Source: Spirochaetota bacterium (GTDB lineage Bacteria; Spirochaetota; UBA4802; JAFGJZ01). From it: a stretch of DNA of 10,277 nt. The notes under the pieces are model-generated. The model searched no databases and was not told the origin of the DNA. It saw only the letters and a program-made list of their open reading frames with translations. Both the position numbers and the translations under genes were made by a program. The stretch spans positions 1 to 10,277 of the forward strand of contig JAEWVL010000163.1 of the NCBI GenBank assembly GCA_023396665.1, given 5' to 3'. How positions within the stretch are numbered: position 1 is the first letter of the stretch; every line of letters starts with the position of its first letter. Of this stretch, positions 5,105 to 10,277 are shown piece by piece.

Positions 5105-7113
5105 TTTTTCCTCAGCCGATGGTACGATTAACGGCAGTTGTTCTTCAACGCAGTATGGATGAGGTGACCCGCAAGTTGCTTAATCTCGGCGTGATGGATT
5201 TTATCGATGCGAGGGGAAATGATTTCCCCCTCTCTGCAAAGCTGACAGAAATTCGGCAGAAGATCAGCGGTTCTGAAATCGGCGATCTTCGCAAACGGAT
5301 CGAAAATCTCATGGAATCGGCACAGCTTGCGCTGCCGTCGCAGGAAAGCCTCAATGCCGACGAACTGAATGCGGTGGATGCCCAGCGTATACAGGCCGAG
5401 CTGGACAGCCTCGGCGCCGACATTCGTGATATCCGCGAGCAGCAGAAATCACTGCAGCAGGAGATCAATCGCAAAAGCGAGATAAAACGCCAGACCGAAC
5501 TGTTCGATGAAATCAGCGGGCAGGCGCCCCGCGAATCCGCGGTTGAGGTGCTTACCGGGGTGCTTCTGAAATCGCGTCGTGACGGCTTCATCCAGGCTCT
5601 GGCGGCGTATCCCGCGGTGCTTCAGTGGGGAAATGCCGATGACATGGAATATCCCGTGATGCTGATGAGTCTCAAGCGCGACAGGGAGGCGGTTGATAAA
5701 ATACTCGAACGCTTCCAGTGGCAGTCGATTGATTTTCCGCCAGAGCTGAGCGGCCGCAAAGATGAAATTGTCAAGCGCCTTAACGATGAGATCGCTGTTC
5801 TCGAGCAGCGGCAGAAAGAGCTGCAGCAGAAGGCGATCGATATTGTTCGTGCAAAAGAGCCCTGGTTAAGCGATTCGTGGAAAAATCTCCAGATGACAGA
5901 ACTGTATATTTCTATGCAGGATCGATTCGGCAAGACTACGGATACGGTGATTTTTACGGGCTGGATTCCGCGCGAACTTCAGGAGCTCACCGAAAAGGCG
6001 ATACGCGACACCTGTATGGGGCGCTGCTATCTTGAGTGGACACGCCCGGACGGCGATGCCGGCGTTTCCCCTGAAAAGGTTCCCGTTAAGCTGCGGCATC
6101 GGCCGATAGTGAAGCCATTTCAGTGGATCGTCGAAAATTACTCGCTTCCGCGCTACGGCACCATCGATCCGACTATTTTCGTGGCGCTTACCTTTCTTAC
6201 CATGTTCGGTCTCATGTTCGGCGATGCCGGACACGGCTTCGTACTCGCTCTCATCGGAGCGATTGTCGCTGTCACTAACAGGAAAAAGGGAGGGAGCACC
6301 TACGATCTGGGCCGTCTTATTTTCTGGTGCGGCTGTGCCGCCATCGTCGCGGGTGTTCTCTTCGGATCATATTTCGGGTACAACTGGTTTCCTGCGCTGT
6401 GGTTCAATTACCATGGTATCGTCTCGGGGCACGGCGCTCACGGCGGCCATGGTGTTGTAAACGATGTCATGGATATTCTCGGTATAACCGTCCGCTTCGG
6501 CATCATCATTATAGGGTTCGGTATATTTCTCAATATCGTTAACCGTATTCTCTCGCGAAGCTGGCTGCACCTGTTGTTTGACAAGGGGGGCGTCTTCGGC
6601 GGCTGGTTTTATGCGGGCGGGGTTTATACCGCGTTCACCTTTGTCGCAAGCAATTACAAGACGCTGCCCCCCGATGACGTCATGATCCTCGCGCTGCTTA
6701 TCCCCGTAGCGGCTTTTGCACTCAAGGCTCCTCTTGAGTTTGCCCTGCACTCACATAAAAAGAAGATTCCCTTCAAAATAACCATGGTAATGGATTGGGT
6801 GATGGACTGGGTTGTCGAGTTACTTGAACTTTTTTCAGGTTATCTGTCAAATACCCTGTCATTCATGCGAATTGCGGGCCTGGGAATCGCCCATGTCAGT
6901 CTGATGAGCGCTTTTTTTCAGATTGCGGGGGGCCTTGATTCACCGCTCGCATCGGCGCTGATTCTTGTTATCGGCAACACGCTGGTGATTGCGCTTGAAG
7001 GCCTGTCGGCCGGGGTGCAGTCTCTACGTTTAAATTATTACGAATTTTTTTCAAAGTACTTCTGCGGGTCGGGTAGGGTCTATGAGCCGATCTCTCTGCG
7101 CCGGAGTCACTAA
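5101..7113 (+). CDS. atpI: V/A-type ATPase subunit I (membrane stator, a-subunit homologue)
   Basis: A 670-residue protein, typical length. Residues 1-350 form the cytoplasmic arm with two coiled-coil stretches (about 95-135 and 218-252) that bind the peripheral stalks. Residues about 355-640 carry around eight transmembrane segments. The hallmark is LSFMRIAGLGIAH (586-598), with R590 at the position of the essential Arg that faces the rotor Glu, plus the conserved tail ALEGLSAGVQSLRLNYYEFF (631-650). With subunit K it forms the two half-channels for ion transport. A Gly/His-rich loop (GHGAHGGHG, 443-451) lies between membrane segments. The start is GTG at 5101, overlapping the stop of C by four bases (GTGA) and preceded by GGGAGG. 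ATG at 5119 is the alternative but lacks the spacing. Confidence 0.95.
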   Translation: MIFPQPMVRLTAVVLQRSMDEVTRKLLNLGVMDFIDARGNDFPLSAKLTEIRQKISGSEIGDLRKRIENLMESAQLALPSQESLNADELNAVDAQRIQAELDSLGADIRDIREQQKSLQQEINRKSEIKRQTELFDEISGQAPRESAVEVLTGVLLKSRRDGFIQALAAYPAVLQWGNADDMEYPVMLMSLKRDREAVDKILERFQWQSIDFPPELSGRKDEIVKRLNDEIAVLEQRQKELQQKAIDIVRAKEPWLSDSWKNLQMTELYISMQDRFGKTTDTVIFTGWIPRELQELTEKAIRDTCMGRCYLEWTRPDGDAGVSPEKVPVKLRHRPIVKPFQWIVENYSLPRYGTIDPTIFVALTFLTMFGLMFGDAGHGFVLALIGAIVAVTNRKKGGSTYDLGRLIFWCGCAAIVAGVLFGSYFGYNWFPALWFNYHGIVSGHGAHGGHGVVNDVMDILGITVRFGIIIIGFGIFLNIVNRILSRSWLHLLFDKGGVFGGWFYAGGVYTAFTFVASNYKTLPPDDVMILALLIPVAAFALKAPLEFALHSHKKKIPFKITMVMDWVMDWVVELLELFSGYLSNTLSFMRIAGLGIAHVSLMSAFFQIAGGLDSPLASALILVIGNTLVIALEGLSAGVQSLRLNYYEFFSKYFCGSGRVYEPISLRRSH

Positions 7114-7128
7114 AAAGGAAGGTATGGG

Positions 7129-7494
7129 ATGAATGATGGTCAGAAGAAGTTCAAAAAACTGCTCGGGTTAAGCTTTCTTGGCGTGGCAACACTTATGACA
7201 CTGCTTGCGATTTTTACCACCGTGTCCGTTTTTGCACAGACGAGCGATGCGGGCGCAGTCGTCAACGAGTATCAGGCCTCGGTAATGAAATGGGGTGTAT
7301 TTGCTGCGGCTCTCGCTTTCGGTATGGGCGCTGTCGGTGCCGGTATCGCGATTTCCGGTGTCGGTTCAGCCGCGATGGGAGCGATGAGTGAGAAACCGGA
7401 AATCGGCAGCCAGGCGCTGATCTTTGTCGCAATGGCCGAGGGTATAGCCGTGTTCGGTTTTATCGCTGCCCTGATGATACTGGGTAAATTTTGA
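7129..7494 (+). CDS. atpK: V/A-type ATPase subunit K (rotor ring proteolipid)
   Basis: A 121-residue proteolipid. Residues about 10-36 are a hydrophobic signal-like segment ending in SVFAQ, with V34 and A36 at -3 and -1 of a likely signal peptidase site. The mature part is a single two-helix hairpin: helix 1 about 56-80 (Gly-rich, GVFAAALAFGMGAVGAGIAI), a polar loop (AMSEKPEIG), and helix 2 about 96-118 with E104 in AMAEGIAVFGF, the ion-binding carboxylate. Many copies form the rotating ring. There is one hairpin and one Glu, unlike the doubled 16-kDa eukaryotic and Enterococcus K. Helix 2 has no Gln, Ser or Thr beside the Glu, and helix 1 has no Gln, so Na+ ligands seem absent and proton coupling is more likely. 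The ATG at 7129 follows AAGGAAGG (7115-7122), six bases upstream. The gene overlaps the next start by four bases. Confidence 0.95.
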   Translation: MNDGQKKFKKLLGLSFLGVATLMTLLAIFTTVSVFAQTSDAGAVVNEYQASVMKWGVFAAALAFGMGAVGAGIAISGVGSAAMGAMSEKPEIGSQALIFVAMAEGIAVFGFIAALMILGKF

Positions 7495-7796
7495 AATACT
7501 TCGTTATCGGTGACGAGGATTCTGTCCTCGGGTTCGGAATGGTTGGCGTCAAGGGACGGTCGGTAACGGGTGTCGAGCAGGCTCGTGCCGCCTTCGAAGA
7601 GGCGATTTCTCTTCCCGAGATCGGCATCATAATAATAAGCGAAGAAGCCGCGGCTCTTATACGGGAGACGGTCAACCGTTACATATTTACGCGTGAGTTT
7701 CCTCTTATCGTCGAGATTCCTGGCAGCCGCGGCAGAAACCCGGACAGACCGGGACTGCGACAGATGGTAAACGAAGCCATTGGAATCAATTTGTAG
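7491..7796 (+). CDS. atpF: V/A-type ATPase subunit F (central stalk)
   Basis: A 101-residue soluble protein matching the F family (about 100-110 residues). It opens with KYFVIGDEDSVLGFGMVGVKG (residues 2-22), the conserved first strand and Gly-rich turn of the Rossmann-like domain. EIGIIIISEEAA (43-54) follows, and the flexible C-terminal helix, including RGRNPDRPGLRQMVNEAIG, completes it. F binds subunit D in the rotating shaft and modulates ATPase activity. The start is TTG at 7491, within the K stop (TTGA, four-base overlap). It is supported because the conserved region begins at the second codon and no other start is available. No strong Shine-Dalgarno sequence precedes it, so translation probably depends on ribosomes finishing K. 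F precedes E here, the reverse of Thermus and methanogen operons. Confidence 0.9.
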   Translation: MKYFVIGDEDSVLGFGMVGVKGRSVTGVEQARAAFEEAISLPEIGIIIISEEAAALIRETVNRYIFTREFPLIVEIPGSRGRNPDRPGLRQMVNEAIGINL

Positions 7797-7804
7797 GAGT
7801 CAGT

Positions 7805-8437
7805 ATGGATCAGCAGGGCCGAGAAGCCATTATCTCCGGAATCAGGGTGGAAGCGCAATCGCAGGCCGATGAGATAATAAAAAATGCGCAGAAGCAGATT
7901 GATGATCGCCGCAGAGCCTGGCAAGAGCAAATGAAAAGCCAGCTGCAGGAGGCCGAGCGCGAGGCTGCCAGGCGTGCCGAGGCGGCCGATCGCATCGCCC
8001 AGTCACACCGCACGCTTGCGAAACGTCGTGATCTTCTGAAGGCGAGAGAAATGCTCATTTGCGAATTGATGCGCGAGGTGCAATCGGATCTCGCCGCCAT
8101 GGTGAAAGCGCCGGAATATCCCGCAATACTGAAAGCCTGGGTTGTCGAGGCTGGAGTGGGACTACTCATTGACGAGGCGATCGTTCAGACCTCGGCACAG
8201 GAGGCTCACTACATCACCGATGTTCTTTTACGCGAAGCCGAGGCGGCTATTCATGAAGTCTCGGGCAGGGCTATGCGTCTTGTCTTCGACGGAGCGACGG
8301 TGCTGACCGCGCAGGGTGTTCTGCTCGTTTCCCGGCAGGGAAACATCGCCTATCGCAATCAGGTGCCTGTACGCATGGAGCGCTACCAGTCACGAATACG
8401 TCATCTTATCTACGAGCAGCTTTTTAAAGAGGATTAA
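7805..8437 (+). CDS. atpE: V/A-type ATPase subunit E (peripheral stalk)
   Basis: A 210-residue protein, the usual length for subunit E. Residues about 5-85 form a long charged helix (Glu, Gln, Arg and Ala-rich, with EAQSQADEIIKNAQKQIDDR typical of the family), which pairs with G/H. Residues about 95-210 form the globular head-binding domain ending in ARVR-like YQSRIRHLIYEQLF, where family members have a conserved terminal helix that binds the A/B head. E and G/H stators resist rotation of the head. The ATG at 7805 follows TAGGAG (stop codon of F included), seven bases upstream. The stop TAA is directly followed by the ATG of subunit A. Sequence conservation in E is modest, but context and architecture make the call secure. 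Confidence 0.9.
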   Translation: MDQQGREAIISGIRVEAQSQADEIIKNAQKQIDDRRRAWQEQMKSQLQEAEREAARRAEAADRIAQSHRTLAKRRDLLKAREMLICELMREVQSDLAAMVKAPEYPAILKAWVVEAGVGLLIDEAIVQTSAQEAHYITDVLLREAEAAIHEVSGRAMRLVFDGATVLTAQGVLLVSRQGNIAYRNQVPVRMERYQSRIRHLIYEQLFKED

Positions 8438-10213
8438 ATGGAAGAGCGACGAATTGGAAGGGTCAGAAGGGTAAACGGACCAGTCATCGAAGCCGAGGGT
8501 ATTACCGACGGCATGATGATGGAACTGGTTCGTGTTGCCGAATCCCGTCTGATCGGTGAGATAATCAAACTCTCGGGAGACCGGGCCATCATTCAGGTCT
8601 ATGAAGACACCACAGGTGTTTCACCCGGCGATAATATTTACGGTTCGGGAATGCCTCTCTCCGTCGAGCTTGGTCCGGGACTCATAGGTACGATCTACGA
8701 CGGTATTCAGCGTCCGCTTGAACGGCTGGCAGAGATATCGGGTACCAGCATCAAAAGGGGGATACAGGCGGCCTCGCTCGATCGCGAAAAACTCTGGAAT
8801 TACCAACCCGACCTCACTGTCGGCGCGCAAGTCCTTCCCGGTTCCATTATCGGCCGTGTGCAGGAGTCCGAGAGAATCGAACACCGGCTGCTTTGTCCTT
8901 TCGACTGCAGCGGACGCATCAAAGAGCTTCTTCCCGCCGGTACCTATCGTGTCGATGAGGTGATCGCCGTAGTCGAAAGCGCCGACGGTTTGCGCGAACT
9001 GACCATGGTGCAGCGCTGGCCCATACGAAAACCGCGGCCTGTCGAGGGCCGTATCCCGCTTCGCATTCCCCTGATTACCGGTCAGCGTGTAATCGATTCG
9101 CTGTTTCCTCTGGCAAAAGGCGGTACCGTCGCCATTCCGGGGGGATTCGGTACCGGAAAGACCATGACCCAGCATGCGATCGCCAAGTGGTGCGATGCTG
9201 ATATTATCGTGTACATCGGCTGCGGTGAGCGCGGAAACGAGATGACCGACGTGTTGACCGAATTTCCCAAACTGATAGATCCGCGTACGGGACAGAGTCT
9301 GATGGAGCGTACACTTCTGATCGCGAACACCTCGAACATGCCGGTGTCGGCACGTGAAGCGAGTATCTATACCGGGGTCACTCTCGCCGAGTACTACCGC
9401 GATCAGGGTTACCATGTCGCGGTCATGGCCGATTCAACTTCGCGCTGGGCCGAAGCGCTTCGCGAACTTTCCGGTCGTATGGAGGAAATGCCCGCCGAAG
9501 AGGGATACCCCGCCTACCTGCCGACGAGAATCGCCGAATTCTACGAGAGGGCCGGTTACATGAATACGCTCGGTTCTCGCGAAGGTTCGGTTTCTCTGAT
9601 CGGTGCCGTATCTCCCGCAGGAGGTGATTTTTCCGAGCCGGTTACCCAGCATACGAAGCGCTTCGTGCGTTGCTTCTGGGGGCTCGATCGTCAACTGGCC
9701 AATGCCCGGCATTATCCCGCGATATCCTGGCTCGAGAGTTACTCGGAGTATCTCGAAGAGGTCACTCCCTGGTGGGAAGCGACCGCGGGTGAGGGCTGGG
9801 CCCTGAATCGCCGCAGGATCATGGAGCTTTTGCAGCGCGAGGTGAAACTGCAGCAGGTGGTGAAGCTCGTCGGTCCCGATGCGCTTCCCGACAGCCAGCG
9901 TTTTATACTCGATGTGTGTACGCTGTTCAAGAACGCGTTTCTGCAGCAGAATGCTTTCGACAAAAACGACTGTTACTCAACGATCGAAAAGCAGTTGCGT
10001 ATGATGCAGATTATTCTGCACTACGCCGAGCTCGGAGAGACGGCGATCAAGCGCGGCGTGCCGCTGGTCAACCTGCGGCGAATGAAAGTGCTTCAGGAAA
10101 TAGTCAAAATGAAACTGACCGTGCCCAATGACGATCTCAAGCAGCTCGATCGTCTTGAAGTGCGCTTGGAACAATCTATTGATAAATTGCAGGCTACCCA
10201 TGTCGGATCTTGA
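8438..10213 (+). CDS. atpA: V/A-type ATPase catalytic subunit A
   Basis: A 591-residue catalytic subunit (family 575-600) with an intact frame. It has an N-terminal beta-barrel (about 5-75), then the A-specific non-homologous insert (about 115-195, with the LLCPFDCSGRIKELLPAG stretch). The nucleotide-binding domain has a P-loop GGFGTGKT (235-242; K241 and T242 contact ATP/Mg), the GERGNEM segment with catalytic E264, NTSNMPVSAREASIYTGVT (297-315), and the Walker B region VMADSTSRWAEALRE (329-343, D332). A C-terminal helical domain contains LVGPDALPD. Three copies alternate with B; ATP is hydrolysed or made at A-B interfaces. The second P-loop residue is Gly where many relatives have Pro (GPFG). 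AAAGAGG lies just upstream of the ATG at 8438, which follows the stop of E without a gap. Confidence 0.98.
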   Translation: MEERRIGRVRRVNGPVIEAEGITDGMMMELVRVAESRLIGEIIKLSGDRAIIQVYEDTTGVSPGDNIYGSGMPLSVELGPGLIGTIYDGIQRPLERLAEISGTSIKRGIQAASLDREKLWNYQPDLTVGAQVLPGSIIGRVQESERIEHRLLCPFDCSGRIKELLPAGTYRVDEVIAVVESADGLRELTMVQRWPIRKPRPVEGRIPLRIPLITGQRVIDSLFPLAKGGTVAIPGGFGTGKTMTQHAIAKWCDADIIVYIGCGERGNEMTDVLTEFPKLIDPRTGQSLMERTLLIANTSNMPVSAREASIYTGVTLAEYYRDQGYHVAVMADSTSRWAEALRELSGRMEEMPAEEGYPAYLPTRIAEFYERAGYMNTLGSREGSVSLIGAVSPAGGDFSEPVTQHTKRFVRCFWGLDRQLANARHYPAISWLESYSEYLEEVTPWWEATAGEGWALNRRRIMELLQREVKLQQVVKLVGPDALPDSQRFILDVCTLFKNAFLQQNAFDKNDCYSTIEKQLRMMQIILHYAELGETAIKRGVPLVNLRRMKVLQEIVKMKLTVPNDDLKQLDRLEVRLEQSIDKLQATHVGS

Positions 10214-10277
10214 TAAACTGAATCTATTACAGAAAGAGCTGATGGAAGGACGCGAGTATATCGGCGTTGACCAGATT
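10200..10277 (+). CDS. atpB: V/A-type ATPase subunit B, N-terminal end (cut by window edge)
   Basis: Only 26 codons are visible: MSDLDKLNLLQKELMEGREY, then IGVDQI. The REYIGVDQI stretch fits the opening strand of the B subunit, the non-catalytic nucleotide-binding partner of A, which normally follows A in these operons. The start is ambiguous. ATG at 10200 overlaps the A gene by 14 bases and has only a weak AGG upstream (10191-10193). ATG at 10242 has AAAGAG (10233-10238) four bases ahead and would give MEGREYIGV, close to the short N-termini of many B subunits. The identity is inferred mainly from operon position. Confidence 0.75.
   Translation, partial: MSDLDKLNLLQKELMEGREYIGVDQI

Noticed and set aside
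8621..9415. 264-codon minus-strand open frame opposite the ATPase A gene
   Set aside because: It lies wholly inside the strongly conserved atpA coding region. Long antisense frames are expected from its codon bias, and no Shine-Dalgarno sequence or domain was seen.

Overview
The window looks like ordinary chromosomal DNA from an anaerobic or facultatively anaerobic bacterium of medium GC content, by eye slightly above half. A bacterial V/A-type ATPase operon, a ferredoxin:thioredoxin reductase catalytic subunit fused to a rubredoxin domain, and this aminotransferase subfamily would all fit a spirochaete or a similar deep-branching anaerobe. That placement is a guess from gene content and was not tested. 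Eleven genes are well supported. There is also one candidate leader peptide. No RNA gene, mobile element, CRISPR array or phage signature was seen.

Layout. Positions 1-444 (minus strand) hold the N-terminal half of metF (methylenetetrahydrofolate reductase), cut by the window edge. Its start faces a short intergenic region (445-631), from which a two-gene redox operon runs on the plus strand: a glutaredoxin-like protein (632-922) overlapping by 4 bases a ferredoxin:thioredoxin reductase catalytic subunit with a C-terminal rubredoxin domain (919-1419). A probable Rho-independent terminator (1409-1442) begins inside the end of that gene. Next is an unusually structured 290-base region (1420-1711) upstream of a class I/II PLP-dependent aminotransferase (1712-3001). 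It contains a perfect inverted repeat over a -35-like box, a possible 28-codon leader peptide with five consecutive Ala codons, and several alternative RNA pairings, one of which would mask the aminotransferase Shine-Dalgarno sequence. A UPF0316/DUF2179-type membrane protein follows (3070-3588).

From a near-consensus sigma-70 promoter (3642-3670) to the right edge lies a V/A-type ATPase operon in the order G/H - C - I - K - F - E - A - B (B cut by the window; D would be expected beyond it). The genes are tightly packed, with 1-, 4-, 4- and probably 14-base overlaps. Three of them start with GTG or TTG inside the previous gene's stop region, which suggests translational coupling. Together they encode the peripheral stalks (G/H, E), the central-stalk parts C and F, the membrane stator I, the rotor ring K, and the catalytic head A (with B). 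K has one ion-binding Glu and I has the essential Arg. The absence of Na+-ligand-type residues around the Glu favours proton coupling, which is an inference.

The ATPase operon is conventional in its parts. The observation most worth a second look is the structured, Ala-codon-containing leader of the aminotransferase gene, a candidate attenuation system. All pairings were found by eye without energy calculation.
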